From Hahella sp. HNIBRBA332 (GTDB lineage: Bacteria; Pseudomonadota; Gammaproteobacteria; Pseudomonadales; Oleiphilaceae), in NCBI RefSeq assembly GCF_030719035.1, contig NZ_CP132203.1:4668501-4732500 (forward strand): a stretch of DNA of 64,000 nt, read 5' to 3'. Of the stretch, positions 52,986 to 62,393 are shown in pieces. How positions within the stretch are numbered: position 1 is the first letter of the stretch; the number at the start of each line of letters is the position of its first letter. The notes under the pieces were generated by a model, which did not search any database, was not told the origin of the DNA, and was given only the letters and a program-made list of their open reading frames with translations. A program made the translations under genes and the position numbers.

Positions 52986-53990
52986 ATGAGTCACGCCATC
53001 GACTTTGAACTGCCCTACCCGGGCGCCCTGAACTTGGCGGCCGAGCGCCTGGGAACCCAGGTATTGTCTTGTAGCGACGACTTTTTCGCCTCCAAGGACA
53101 ACCTGATCAAATCCGGACGCGGCGTTTTCATCGCCGACAAATACACGGATAACGGCAAATGGATGGATGGCTGGGAGTCACGGCGTCGCCGCGACGGTGG
53201 TTACGACTGGTGCACGTTGCGCCTGGGCGCACCCGGCCGCATTGATTTTATCGACGCCGACACCAATCACTTCCGCGGCAACGCGCCGGCGTCAGTGTCT
53301 CTGGACGCCTGTTACTGTCTGGGCGAGCCAGACGCCAGCACGCAGTGGACGGAAATCCTGCCAAAGACCAACGTCAACGCTCACAGCCAGAACCTGATCA
53401 AGGTAGACAGCGCCGAAAACTGGACCCACGTACGCTTGAATATTTACCCCGACGGCGGCGTGGCGCGGTTGCGAGTGTACGGCTATCCCCAGGTGGACTG
53501 GTCACGCACCCTGCCCGGGGAGCTGGTGGATCTGGCCGCTATCGCCAACGGCGGTCGCGCGCTGTTGTGCAGCGATATGTTCTTCAGCGACATGCAAAAC
53601 CTGCTGATGCCCGGACGCGGCGTCAATATGGGCGACGGCTGGGAAACCAAACGGCGTCGCGGCCCAGGCTACGACTGGCTGATCATGCGTCTGGCGGCGC
53701 CGGGAGCCTTGCAGAAAGTGATCGTCGACACCTGCCACTTCAAAGGCAACTATCCTGACCGCTTTTCTCTGGAAGGCGCCGTAGCGGCGGACCCGAACAC
53801 CACGGACGCAGACAGCCTGAAAGCCCTGGACTGGCAAGCCATCATTCCAGAAACCAAGCTGCATGCGCACCGCGAACACCTGTTTATGGACGAAATCCTG
53901 GACAAAGCCACCGCGTTCACTCACCTGCGCCTGAATATTTATCCTGATGGCGGCGTCAGCCGTCTGCGCGTGTTGGGGTATCCCAAATGA
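52986..53990 (+). CDS. alc: Allantoicase
   Basis: 334 residues made of two repeats of the allantoicase jelly-roll domain: residues about 15-165 and 180-334 both run LxxERLGTQVLSCSDDFFA / LAAIANGGRALLCSDMFFS, DGWESRRRR-GYDW / DGWETKRRRGPGYDW, DTNHFRGNAP / DTCHFKGNYP and HVRLNIYPDGGVARLRVYG / HLRLNIYPDGGVSRLRVLG. It hydrolyses allantoate to ureidoglycolate and urea. Overlaps uraD by 4 nt. Confidence 0.96.
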   Translation: MSHAIDFELPYPGALNLAAERLGTQVLSCSDDFFASKDNLIKSGRGVFIADKYTDNGKWMDGWESRRRRDGGYDWCTLRLGAPGRIDFIDADTNHFRGNAPASVSLDACYCLGEPDASTQWTEILPKTNVNAHSQNLIKVDSAENWTHVRLNIYPDGGVARLRVYGYPQVDWSRTLPGELVDLAAIANGGRALLCSDMFFSDMQNLLMPGRGVNMGDGWETKRRRGPGYDWLIMRLAAPGALQKVIVDTCHFKGNYPDRFSLEGAVAADPNTTDADSLKALDWQAIIPETKLHAHREHLFMDEILDKATAFTHLRLNIYPDGGVSRLRVLGYPK

Positions 53991-54496
53991 GCCAGATGAC
54001 GCTAGAACAACTCAACACCCTGCCGGAGCAGACGGCGCAGGCGACGTTTCTGACCTGCTGCAGTAGCGAAGCCTGGGCGCGAGGCATGACGACGGCGCGT
54101 CCATTCGCCAATCAGGCGGCTGTATACGAAACCGCCGACCGCATCTGGGCGGGATTAACTGAGCAGGATTATCTGGAAGCCTTCGCCGGCCATCCCAAGA
54201 TCGGCGACGTTAATTCTCTACGCGCCAAGTACGCTCAGACCAAAGCCCTGGCCGCCGGCGAGCAGTCCGGCGTCAACAGCGCCGACGAGGACACCCTGCA
54301 GCGCCTGGCCACTGGGAATCAGGCTTATGAAGACAAATTCGGCTTTATTTTCATTGTCTGCGCCACCGGTAAAAGTGCGGCGGAAATGCTGTCGCTGCTG
54401 GAGGCGAGACTCCCCAACGCGCGTAGCGAGGAAGTTATAAACGCTGCGGAAGAACAACGCAAAATCACCCGCATCCGCTTGGAGAAACTGTTATGA
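53987..54496 (+). CDS. uraD: OHCU decarboxylase
   Basis: 169-residue enzyme turning 2-oxo-4-hydroxy-4-carboxy-5-ureidoimidazoline into S-allantoin. Family features: CCSSEAWARGM, the catalytic-His motif FAGHPKIGD (about 65-73), GFIFIVCATGKSAAEML and EEQRKITRIRLEKLL at the end. Coupled by a 4-nt overlap on each side, so it is tightly co-expressed with the HIU hydrolase that makes its substrate. Confidence 0.95.
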   Translation: MSQMTLEQLNTLPEQTAQATFLTCCSSEAWARGMTTARPFANQAAVYETADRIWAGLTEQDYLEAFAGHPKIGDVNSLRAKYAQTKALAAGEQSGVNSADEDTLQRLATGNQAYEDKFGFIFIVCATGKSAAEMLSLLEARLPNARSEEVINAAEEQRKITRIRLEKLL

Positions 54497-54858
54497 GCCA
54501 GATCACCACCCATGTACTGGACACCGCCCAGGGCAAGCCCGCCGCTGGCGTTCCTATTCGCTTCTTTGCTTTTGTTGACGACGATTGGGAGCAGATCGGC
54601 GGCGGCGAGACCAACGCTGACGGCCGTCTGCCCAGTCTGCTGGATGAAAGCGCGGTATTGCCGGCGGGTCGCTATCTGATGGCCTTCGACACCGCCGCCT
54701 ACTTCAAGAAGCTCACGCACACGCCGGGTTATCGCGGCCCTGAGACCTGCTTCTACCCCTATGTGGACGTCGTGTTTGAAATCAGCGGCGACGGCGAGCA
54801 CTACCATATTCCTCTTTTGCTCTCGCCCTATGGCTATTCCACTTACCGGGGCAGCTGA
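54493..54858 (+). CDS. uraH: 5-hydroxyisourate hydrolase (transthyretin-like)
   Basis: 121 residues. N-terminal THVLDTAQGKPAAGVPI and the diagnostic C-terminal YRGS tetrapeptide identify a functional HIU hydrolase rather than transthyretin. No signal peptide is present, so it is cytoplasmic. It converts the product of PuuD into OHCU for UraD. Confidence 0.96.
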   Translation: MSQITTHVLDTAQGKPAAGVPIRFFAFVDDDWEQIGGGETNADGRLPSLLDESAVLPAGRYLMAFDTAAYFKKLTHTPGYRGPETCFYPYVDVVFEISGDGEHYHIPLLLSPYGYSTYRGS

Positions 54859-54859
54859 G

Positions 54860-55360
54860 ATGTCCGCGCGTCGCTTACGTCCCCAAGCGCTGACTCGTGA
54901 AGCTTTCGCGCCTTATGGCGAGGTCATCATCGCCGACGCCGGCAGCGAGCATTTCACCATTAACTACGGGCAAACGGAGCGCTACCACCAACTGGCGACG
55001 GTGGATGTGGCAGACTCCGACGGCGCGCCCATTATCAGCCTGTTCCGTTCTACTCCGTTATCGCAGCCGGTCACTATCCGCATCATGGAGCGGCACCCGC
55101 TGGGAAGTCAGGCGTTCTACCCATTGAGCCCCCGCCCTTATTTGGTGGTGGTGGCGCCGCCAGGAGATTTCGATGCGGAGAAAGTAGAAGCCTTTCTGGC
55201 GCAACCAGGTCAAGGCGTGAATTACCACAAAGGCGTCTGGCATCACTATTGTCTGGCGCTGGATGACGTCAGCGACTTCCTGGTCGTGGATCGTAAAGGT
55301 CCGGGCAATAACTGCGATGAAATAGAATTGCCCGGCGCGCCCTGGACAATTGACTTATAA
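54860..55360 (+). CDS. allA: Ureidoglycolate lyase
   Basis: 166 residues from ATG 54860; the longer open frame upstream overlaps uraH and is not used. Family features LTREAFAPYGEVI, ISLFRSTPLSQPVTIRIMERHPLGSQAFYPL, GQGVNYHKGVWHHYCLAL. It splits ureidoglycolate to glyoxylate and urea, the last step of this pathway. No urease is in the window. Confidence 0.93.
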   Translation: MSARRLRPQALTREAFAPYGEVIIADAGSEHFTINYGQTERYHQLATVDVADSDGAPIISLFRSTPLSQPVTIRIMERHPLGSQAFYPLSPRPYLVVVAPPGDFDAEKVEAFLAQPGQGVNYHKGVWHHYCLALDDVSDFLVVDRKGPGNNCDEIELPGAPWTIDL

Positions 55361-55400
55361 TCCGTTGATTTTGATACAAAATGAGGAACCCTGACACGCC

Positions 55401-56708
55401 ATGACAAGCTCCATCAGCGCCCATCGCGGCCCGCTTTTCCATATGATCGCCGATCCAGCGGAAGTGGGTGAAGAAGCCAGTTATCAGTACTGGGAAGACG
55501 GCCTGCTTGTCGTCGCAGACGGCAAAATAACCGCCGCCGGAGCCTACAGCGACCTGCTCCCGACGCTTCCCGACGGCGCAGTGATCGAGATTCATCCCGA
55601 CAGCCTGATCGTTCCGGGGTTTATCGACACCCATATTCACTATCCACAAACCGAGATGATCGGCGCCTTCGGCAAACAATTGCTGGAGTGGCTGAATACC
55701 TACACCTTCCCCACTGAGCGCGACTTTCAGGACCCGCAACATGCGCGCAGAGTGGCGCGTGTATTTCTGGACGAACTGCTGAAAAACGGCACGACCACGG
55801 CGCTGGTGTTCGGCACCGTGCACCCGGAATCGGTGGATATGTTTTTCGAAGAAGCGCTGGCGCGCGATCTGCGCATGATCTGCGGCAAGGTCATGATGGA
55901 CCGCAATGCGCCGGACTATCTTTGTGATACCGCGGAAAGCAGCTATCTGGACAGTAAGGCTCTGCTGGAGAAGTGGCACGGCAAAGGTCGCTTGCTCTAC
56001 GCCGTGACGCCGCGTTTCGCTCCCACCAGCACGCCGGAACAGTTGGCGGCGGCGGGCCGTTTGCGAGAGGAATATCCAGACGCTTACATGCACACACACT
56101 TGTCGGAAAACCCCGCCGAGTGCGACTGGGTGAAAGAACTGTTCCCACAGTGCGCCAACTATCTGGACGTCTATGACCATTACGGCCTGCTCAGCAAACG
56201 CGCCGTCTTGGCTCATGGCATTCATCTGTGCGAAGAGGAATGGAAACGGCTGCACAGCTCAGATTCCGCGCTGGCGTTCTGTCCCACTTCCAACCTGTTC
56301 CTCGGCAGTGGTCTGTTCGCGCTGGAAGAAGCCGAGCGACACAAGGTCAAAGTAGGTCTGGGCACGGACGTAGGCGGCGGCACCAGTTTCTCCCTGCTGC
56401 AAACCTTAAACGAGGCTTACAAAGTCATGCAGCTGCGCGGGCATGCGCTGACGCCGTTCAAGAGCTTCTATCTGGCCACGCTGGGCGGCGCCAGAGCACT
56501 GGAGCTGGATCACGTCCTGGGCGGTTTCACTGCCGGTAAGGAAGCGGACTTCGTGGTGCTGGATAAACGCGCCACGCCGCTGCTGCAACTGCGCATGGAA
56601 AACTGCCGCAGTCTGGCGGAGCAGCTGTTCGCCTTCAGCATACTGGGAGACGACCGCGCCATACGCGCGACCTACGCGGCTGGACGCTGCGTTCATAAGA
56701 AGCAATAA
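55401..56708 (+). CDS. guaD: Guanine deaminase
   Basis: 435-residue zinc amidohydrolase converting guanine to xanthine. Zinc ligands in FIDTHIHYPQTEMIG (HxH about 75-77), THLSENPAEC, LAHGIHLCEEE and LGTDVGGGTSFSLLQ. The strings KQLLEWLNTYTFPTE and PTSNLFLGSGLF are typical of GuaD. 40 nt after allA in the same direction. Confidence 0.95.
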   Translation: MTSSISAHRGPLFHMIADPAEVGEEASYQYWEDGLLVVADGKITAAGAYSDLLPTLPDGAVIEIHPDSLIVPGFIDTHIHYPQTEMIGAFGKQLLEWLNTYTFPTERDFQDPQHARRVARVFLDELLKNGTTTALVFGTVHPESVDMFFEEALARDLRMICGKVMMDRNAPDYLCDTAESSYLDSKALLEKWHGKGRLLYAVTPRFAPTSTPEQLAAAGRLREEYPDAYMHTHLSENPAECDWVKELFPQCANYLDVYDHYGLLSKRAVLAHGIHLCEEEWKRLHSSDSALAFCPTSNLFLGSGLFALEEAERHKVKVGLGTDVGGGTSFSLLQTLNEAYKVMQLRGHALTPFKSFYLATLGGARALELDHVLGGFTAGKEADFVVLDKRATPLLQLRMENCRSLAEQLFAFSILGDDRAIRATYAAGRCVHKKQ

Positions 56709-56756
56709 CACGGCCTGACCTGTGCAGGTCCGCCGGATTAAATAACAAAAACGCTG

Positions 56757-56776
56757 GAAGCCGCGGACGCGGCTTC
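56757..56776. promoter_or_regulatory. Hairpin between guaD and puuD
   Basis: An 8-9 bp stem (GAAGCCGCG / CGCGGCTTC) with a tiny loop lies 48 nt after guaD. It is followed by ATTG rather than a T run, so partial termination or message stabilisation is more likely than full termination. Confidence 0.45.
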
Positions 56777-56814
56777 ATTGACCAATAACAATTAGACTCT
56801 GCTTTGAGGTCAGA

Positions 56815-58029
56815 ATGGACCCGTATTACATCGACTGGATTAATCTTTTCATCCGCTGGTTTCACGTTATCGCAGGCGTGGCGTGGATCGGCGCCTCCTT
56901 TTACTTTGTCTGGCTGGACAACTCCCTGCAGGACCCGCCGGACTGGAAAAAAGAAAAGGGCATCAAAGGCGATTTATGGGCCATTCATGGCGGCGGCTTT
57001 TATGAAGTCGCCAAGTACCGCCTGGCGCCGGAAAAAATGCCGGCCACGCTGCACTGGTTCAAATGGGAGGCGTACACCACCTGGTTGACCGGATTCATGC
57101 TACTGTCCCTGATGTACTACTTCGGGGCGGAGACCTACCTGATCGATAAATCTGTGATGGAGCTTAGCCAGTGGCAGGCTATCGGCATCGGCGTCGGCCT
57201 GCTGGTTGCGGGCTGGGCGCTGTACGACGGCTTATGCCGCTCTCCCCTGTCCCGTAATGGCTACGTCTTCGGCGGCCTGTTATTGGGGCTCGCCATTCTG
57301 GCCAGCTGGGGTCTGACCCAGGTCTTCAGCGCCCGCGGAGCCTATATTCATGTGGGCGCCCTGATGGGAACGCTGATGGCGGGGAACGTGTTGATGATCA
57401 TCATTCCTTCCCAAAAAGCGCTGGTGAACGCCGTCAAGGCCGGCGCTGCGCCCGATCCCAAACTGGGTGAAAACGCCAAATTGCGCTCCACCCATAACAA
57501 CTACATGACGCTGCCGCTGATCTTCATCATGATCAGCAACCACTATCCCATGACCTACGGCCACGAGTGGAACTGGGCCATTCTGTCGGCGCTGGTCGTG
57601 ATCACCGCCTTTGCACGTCATTATTTCAACCTCAAACACAGAGGCGTAAAACAACCTGCTATTCTGGTGATAGCCATGTTGATGTTCATCGGTTTGGCGA
57701 TGACCGTCAAAAGTACTGGCGAAGCGGAAAGCGCAGGTTCTCAGCAAGCCGACGGCGCTGTGGATAAGGTCGGCTTCATGCAGGCGGCGGCGATTATTCA
57801 CAACCGTTGCGCCAGTTGTCATGCAGCCAAGCCAACCCAGGCCGGATTTGCGGAGGCGCCTGCCGGCGTACTTCTGGACACAACCAGCAGTGTTATGCGA
57901 TACCTCCAGCAGATTCAACAGGTTGCAGTGGATTCCAACTACATGCCTCTTGGTAACCTGACCAACATGACCGATGAAGAGCGCCAGCAGTTGGGCGCCT
58001 GGATCAAACAGGGCGGCGGAACCGAATAA
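56815..58029 (+). CDS. puuD: Membrane-bound urate hydroxylase/oxidase PuuD with cytochrome c domain
   Basis: 404 residues. The first 300 form about eight membrane helices (DPYYIDWINLFIRWFHVIAGVAWIGASFYFVWLDNSL is the PuuD start). A C-terminal cytochrome c domain binds haem at Cys332, Cys335, His336 (CASCH), with a Met ligand probable in NYMPLGN. PuuD oxidises urate to 5-hydroxyisourate and passes electrons to the respiratory chain, replacing the soluble UraD/uricase route that makes peroxide. It supplies UraH and UraD encoded just upstream. Confidence 0.95.
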   Translation: MDPYYIDWINLFIRWFHVIAGVAWIGASFYFVWLDNSLQDPPDWKKEKGIKGDLWAIHGGGFYEVAKYRLAPEKMPATLHWFKWEAYTTWLTGFMLLSLMYYFGAETYLIDKSVMELSQWQAIGIGVGLLVAGWALYDGLCRSPLSRNGYVFGGLLLGLAILASWGLTQVFSARGAYIHVGALMGTLMAGNVLMIIIPSQKALVNAVKAGAAPDPKLGENAKLRSTHNNYMTLPLIFIMISNHYPMTYGHEWNWAILSALVVITAFARHYFNLKHRGVKQPAILVIAMLMFIGLAMTVKSTGEAESAGSQQADGAVDKVGFMQAAAIIHNRCASCHAAKPTQAGFAEAPAGVLLDTTSSVMRYLQQIQQVAVDSNYMPLGNLTNMTDEERQQLGAWIKQGGGTE

Positions 58030-58160
58030 GTCCGGCGGCGTTTTTTATCCAAAGGAGAATGTTCCTGGGTAAAAAACGCGGTTAGCATATGCAACCTTTT
58101 ATATGCCTCAGCGATCCCGGGCGGGGTCGCGGGCCAGCCTGAAAGTGACGTAAGCAGACT

Positions 58161-58652
58161 ATGAGCGACAGTAGATACCATCAAACCATCTTTATTTCGT
58201 GGGAAGAACTTCATCGGGATACGCGGATGTTATGCCGCAAACTGATCGATATGGGCCGCTGGAAAGGCATTATCGCCATTACCCGCGGAGGGCTGATTCC
58301 CGCTGGCATCATCGCCCGCGAGCTCGGCATTCGCTACATCGACACCGTTTGCGCCGTCAGCTATGAAGAGCAAAAGCAATCCGATGACGTCAATGTCATC
58401 AAGAGCTTTGACGCTTCCGCCATTGGCGATGGAGAAGGTTATTTGCTGGTGGACGATCTGGTGGATACGGGCAAAACCGCGAAAGTGGTGCGTAACCTGA
58501 TTCCCAACGCCTTTTTCGCCACGCTTTACGCCAAACCGCTGGGTCGGCCCTTTGTGGACCTGTGCATCAAAGAAGTGTCTCAGGAAACCTGGATGCGTTT
58601 TCCCTGGGATATGGAGCTGAACTACTCAACTCCGCTGGTGGACCGGCTCTAA
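58161..58652 (+). CDS. gpt: Xanthine(-guanine) phosphoribosyltransferase
   Basis: 163-residue type I phosphoribosyltransferase that salvages xanthine or guanine to the nucleotide. PRPP loop YLLVDDLVDTGKTA (about 95-108), IAITRGGLIPAGIIARELGI near the N-terminus and the hood WMRFPWDMEL. Close to E. coli Gpt in size (152) and pattern. It is the salvage counterpart to the catabolic genes and lies 131 nt after puuD. Confidence 0.92.
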   Translation: MSDSRYHQTIFISWEELHRDTRMLCRKLIDMGRWKGIIAITRGGLIPAGIIARELGIRYIDTVCAVSYEEQKQSDDVNVIKSFDASAIGDGEGYLLVDDLVDTGKTAKVVRNLIPNAFFATLYAKPLGRPFVDLCIKEVSQETWMRFPWDMELNYSTPLVDRL

Positions 58653-58685
58653 GAGCCGGCCTTTCCCAAGTAGAAAGAGCGAACC

Positions 58686-59321
58686 TTAGCTCTTCTGCTT
58701 GGTGCCGAAGATGCGGTCGCCGGCGTCGCCCAGACCAGGCAGGATATAACCTTTCTCATTGAGCCTTTCATCAATGGCGGCGGTGTAGATATGCACGTCA
58801 GGATGGGCTTTCTCCACTGCGGCGATGCCCTCCGGCGCCGCCACCAGCACTAATGCGCGGATTTCGGAGCAGCCCGCTTTCTTGAGCAGATCGATCGTGG
58901 AAATCATAGAGCCGCCAGTCGCCAGCATAGGATCGATAATCAACGCCAGGCGCTGATCCAGCTCTCCCACCAGCTTTTCCAGATAGGTTTTCGCTTCCAG
59001 GGTCTCTTCGTTGCGAACCTGGCCGACTACGCTGACTTTGGCCGCAGGAATCAGGGATAAAACCCCGTCCAGCATACCCAGGCCTGCGCGCAGAATAGGC
59101 ACGACAGTCACTTTCTTGCCTTTCAGCTTTTCCACTTCCACCGGTCCAGCCCAGCCCTGCACAACCTCCGTGCCCAGATTGAAATCTTTACTCGCTTCAT
59201 AAGTCAGCAGCGCTCCTACTTCCTGGGCGAGTTCGCGAAAGCTTTTAGTGCTGATTTCAGCCCGCCGCATCAGGCCGATTTTATGACGGACCAAGGGATG
59301 GCGGATTTCATGGGTAGGCAT
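58686..59321 (-). CDS. upp: Uracil phosphoribosyltransferase
   Basis: 211 residues from ATG 59321 (GGAG 9 nt upstream; E. coli Upp has 208; an upstream in-frame start is ignored). PRPP motif LALIIDPMLATGGSMISTI, uracil-binding GYILPGLGDAGDRIFGT at the C-terminus, start HEIRHPLVRHKIGLMR. It converts uracil to UMP. Convergent with gpt. Confidence 0.97.
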   Translation of the reverse strand: MPTHEIRHPLVRHKIGLMRRAEISTKSFRELAQEVGALLTYEASKDFNLGTEVVQGWAGPVEVEKLKGKKVTVVPILRAGLGMLDGVLSLIPAAKVSVVGQVRNEETLEAKTYLEKLVGELDQRLALIIDPMLATGGSMISTIDLLKKAGCSEIRALVLVAAPEGIAAVEKAHPDVHIYTAAIDERLNEKGYILPGLGDAGDRIFGTKQKS

Positions 59322-59515
59322 AGAGTATCTCCGGCAAGACCCGAAAAAGCAGGAGCGCTCTCCGGGCATCAGGTAATCTGAATATAAACGCGCAAAATCC
59401 TAGCGTATTTTGCGCGTCCACACATCCCTGCAGACGGAAATCTTGCGTGAAAATTGCAGATATATCGGCAAGATGGCTCTTATTCTTTTTATCCGTCCCG
59501 CCTTTCTCGTCTCAC

Positions 59516-60823
59516 CTAATCTTCTTGTCCCGCCGGTTTCTGGTTTTTCATGGCGACGCCGAAGCCGATCTTACCGTTTGCAGGATCACTGGCGTCAAAT
59601 ATCAGCAACTCGCCATCGGCGGATACGATTCCCATGCGGCCGCTGTAAGTCAGCTCGCCGTTCGGCTCAACGTTATATGACACGCTCAGATTCCGCGTCG
59701 CAATCCCCGTCGAAGCGCGTATCTGACTGTCTACGCCAGCGCCCGCGCCATCCAGCGTCAGACGACTGAACGTCGCCTGGGGGATGTCCTGGTCTTCAAT
59801 CACAACACCCAGCCAATACTCTCCCTGCAGAATATTATTAGCCATATCCGTGGCGGTGCGCAGACATATTGCGGCGCTCGCCACCGGTCGCCAGCCGCCG
59901 ACTTCCGCGTTGCCCGGACTATCGTCTTCAGGAGGAGTGACGGGAACCTGCTCTTTCCAGGCCACCCTGGAAAAATGGAACACCCGACCATCAGGCGACG
60001 CGCCCCCCAATGTGCGTACGCTCCAGCGACAGGGGTCATAGACCGGATCGCCGTCGTTATCCACAGGACAGTCCAACGTATAGCCTGCGTTCTGGACAAC
60101 TTCATCAAACGCCTCGTCCAAAGGCGGATCGGACCAGCTTAAAACAGCCTCGTCGTCAAAAGAGTAAGCAATCGCCCGACTTTCCGAACCTGCGCCCACA
60201 CCGGTGCTGCCGATGCGCTGCAAGACGCCGTTTCCGTCTGCGTTTAAGGTGGCTTTATGAATCTGCACGGTGAGCTTGTTGTCAGCGCCGCTGGGAAAAT
60301 AGGTTTCTTCAATGCAGAGATAGTCGCCCTGGGAGAGGTCCGGCTTTTGATAGACAATATCGCCGTCCGGATTTTCAGCGGTGGCTGTCTCATCGACTTT
60401 AACGCCGGCGTAAAAGGTTGTGCTGATGGCGGCGACATCCGTCAGGAAGAAGAGATCGCCCGCGGCGCTGATGCCGCCATATCGCGAGCCGGAGGCATTC
60501 ATAAAGCCCGCGTCATCAAATTTGTATTTAGGCGTGTTGATCTTGGCGTAACCGCCATTGCCGCTCTTATTCAGGAGGTCGCCCAGCCCTGCTCGCGAGT
60601 TGCCGCTGATCACCGAACGCATCACGCGCCCCTGATCCCGTTGCAGAGAGATTTCCGACGCATACTGCAGCCCGCTCAGTACAAAGTCCGGGCTGGGAAC
60701 CGTTGGGTCTTTGGGTTTGTTTTCCAGTTTTTCGCAGCCTTGCAGCGTCACGGCAACCACCGCGACGATAAGCGCACTTCGGGACCAATGCGCAGGCCCC
60801 AGGTTGTATTTATTGTTATTCAT
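59516..60823 (-). CDS. Hypothetical lipoprotein
   Basis: 435 residues from ATG 60823 (three codons after an alternative start). Lipobox LQGC gives a lipidated Cys around residue 30. The mature protein is rich in Gly, Asp and beta-forming residues, with repeated patterns such as STFYAGVKVDE, and a calcium-binding-like run (DCPVDNDGDPVYDPCR). Family not recognised. It stands alone between upp and the WS/DGAT gene. Confidence 0.75.
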   Translation of the reverse strand: MNNNKYNLGPAHWSRSALIVAVVAVTLQGCEKLENKPKDPTVPSPDFVLSGLQYASEISLQRDQGRVMRSVISGNSRAGLGDLLNKSGNGGYAKINTPKYKFDDAGFMNASGSRYGGISAAGDLFFLTDVAAISTTFYAGVKVDETATAENPDGDIVYQKPDLSQGDYLCIEETYFPSGADNKLTVQIHKATLNADGNGVLQRIGSTGVGAGSESRAIAYSFDDEAVLSWSDPPLDEAFDEVVQNAGYTLDCPVDNDGDPVYDPCRWSVRTLGGASPDGRVFHFSRVAWKEQVPVTPPEDDSPGNAEVGGWRPVASAAICLRTATDMANNILQGEYWLGVVIEDQDIPQATFSRLTLDGAGAGVDSQIRASTGIATRNLSVSYNVEPNGELTYSGRMGIVSADGELLIFDASDPANGKIGFGVAMKNQKPAGQED

Positions 60824-60911
60824 CGCAATCAAAGAGCTCAGTGGGGAGTTACCAACTGCAATCTTAGGTTACACAAAGATAAATTCATTGATGCAATTGG
60901 CAAAAGCTCGG

Positions 60912-60932
60912 AAAAGCGGCGCCGCGCGCCGC
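60912..60932 (-). terminator. Terminator of the WS/DGAT gene
   Basis: A perfect 7-bp GC stem (GCGGCGC / GCGCCGC, 3-nt loop) is followed by TTTTCC on the minus strand, 7 nt beyond the gene's stop. Confidence 0.65.
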
Positions 60933-60938
60933 AGGCGC

Positions 60939-62393
60939 TCAGGCTTTACGATGGGAGCGGGCTTCCGTCGCCTGCCAGGACATGCCGGTGAGAGAGCGGT
61001 ATTCTTCCAGAGCGTCGATCATTGCACGGGTCAGTTCAGCGGGCTCCGGCAACAGCGCCCGGTCCGCATTGATCCCGATCTGCACAGACTGGTTGTAACT
61101 CAGCAAGCTGACGCCGAGCCCGATATCGCCCGTCTGCGGCACCCAGAACATCAACTCTTTCACTTTGCTGCCCGCCAGATAGCGAGCGCGACGCGCTCCA
61201 GGCACATTGGAAAGCACCATGGACGTCTTGTTGCTGAATAGCTCCAGCAGCGGTTGTTGCACGCCTTGGGGAAACAGCCCCATTGCGGTGAGCAAGGCAT
61301 GAGAAAGACTGGGTTGCATCGACTCTTTCAGCGCCGCCATATCGTGCTTGATCTTGTACAGGCGCTCTATAGGATTGCCGATCCCCGCCGCCAACGGCAC
61401 GAAGACAGTGCCAAACTGATTGCCCAGCTCCTGTAACTGTTCTCTGCCCAGCCGGGTCTCCAGCGGCCTTAAATTGACAGGCAAGGTGGCGTGCAGACGC
61501 ACACCGTCCACCTGATCCATACGCTCCTGCAACAGGCGCCTCAGGCCGCCGCTGACGCAACTGAGCAGCACGTCGTTGATGCTGCATCCAAACGCCTGAG
61601 CGACTTCCTTGAATTTATGCAGGGGGATTAATTCAGACCAGGTGCAGCATTTCATGACGCCCAATTCGCCACGCAAAGGCGTAGGGTCGTCCGCCTCAAG
61701 CGCCGCCAGACGCGCAATCTCCGCCGCCCCGTTCAGGCCCTGCCTGACGCCTTCCACTGCATAGCCGGGTTCACGCAGGATACTTTTACCCTCTTCCGCA
61801 ATGCGATACCGCAGCTTGGTGCACTTTTCCACCGCCCGGGACAGCGTCTCCATCCCCATGACGAAAGACTGCCGTGCGCGCACGCCGGCGTCTCGCTGCT
61901 TACCCGGATCCAAAGGAAATGGATTAATGTTGGGAGACTGATCGGACAGCGAGCCAAACACCGCCACCAGCGCCAAACCGTCCGCATAACAATGATGCAC
62001 GCGCATCACACAGACATGATGGTCGCCATAGTTTTCAATGAGGTAGACCTGCCATAACGGCTTTCCCGGGTCCAGAGGCGTGCTCATCAGCTCGCCAATA
62101 AACTTTTCCAGGGCGTCTTTATCCGCTGGCTGCGGCAACGCAACTTTGCGGACGTGATAATCCAGAGAAAAATAGGGCTCTTCTTCCCAGAAATAGAATC
62201 CAGAGTGATTGACCGGCTTTTGCCGAAAGCGGGGAAAGGCCAGAAACCTGGCGTTGATGAGTTCTTTCAGCTTGTTGAAGGGAATTGGCTCCACCACCGC
62301 CATCGCGGTGATCACCATCAGGTTTGTCGGACGATCCAACCGCAACCAGGCTGAATCGACGCCGCTTACCGGCTCGAAGTGATTATCTGACAT
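60939..62393 (-). CDS. Wax ester synthase / diacylglycerol acyltransferase
   Basis: 484 residues from ATG 62393 (an upstream GTG overlaps its own ribosome site). Catalytic motif HHCYADG at His133-His134, preceded by VCVMRVHH, and the downstream family patterns GCSINDVLLSCVSGGLRRLL, LPVNLRPLE and KTSMVLSNVPGARR. WS/DGAT enzymes make wax esters and triacylglycerol as storage lipid from acyl-CoA. Length is standard. The adjacent divergent alpha/beta hydrolase may act on the same or similar lipids, which is inference. Confidence 0.95.
   Translation of the reverse strand: MSDNHFEPVSGVDSAWLRLDRPTNLMVITAMAVVEPIPFNKLKELINARFLAFPRFRQKPVNHSGFYFWEEEPYFSLDYHVRKVALPQPADKDALEKFIGELMSTPLDPGKPLWQVYLIENYGDHHVCVMRVHHCYADGLALVAVFGSLSDQSPNINPFPLDPGKQRDAGVRARQSFVMGMETLSRAVEKCTKLRYRIAEEGKSILREPGYAVEGVRQGLNGAAEIARLAALEADDPTPLRGELGVMKCCTWSELIPLHKFKEVAQAFGCSINDVLLSCVSGGLRRLLQERMDQVDGVRLHATLPVNLRPLETRLGREQLQELGNQFGTVFVPLAAGIGNPIERLYKIKHDMAALKESMQPSLSHALLTAMGLFPQGVQQPLLELFSNKTSMVLSNVPGARRARYLAGSKVKELMFWVPQTGDIGLGVSLLSYNQSVQIGINADRALLPEPAELTRAMIDALEEYRSLTGMSWQATEARSHRKA

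Noticed and set aside
56778..56784. TTGACCA half-site before puuD as a further RutR box
   Set aside because: Only the left half matches; the right half shows no similarity to TGGTCAA.
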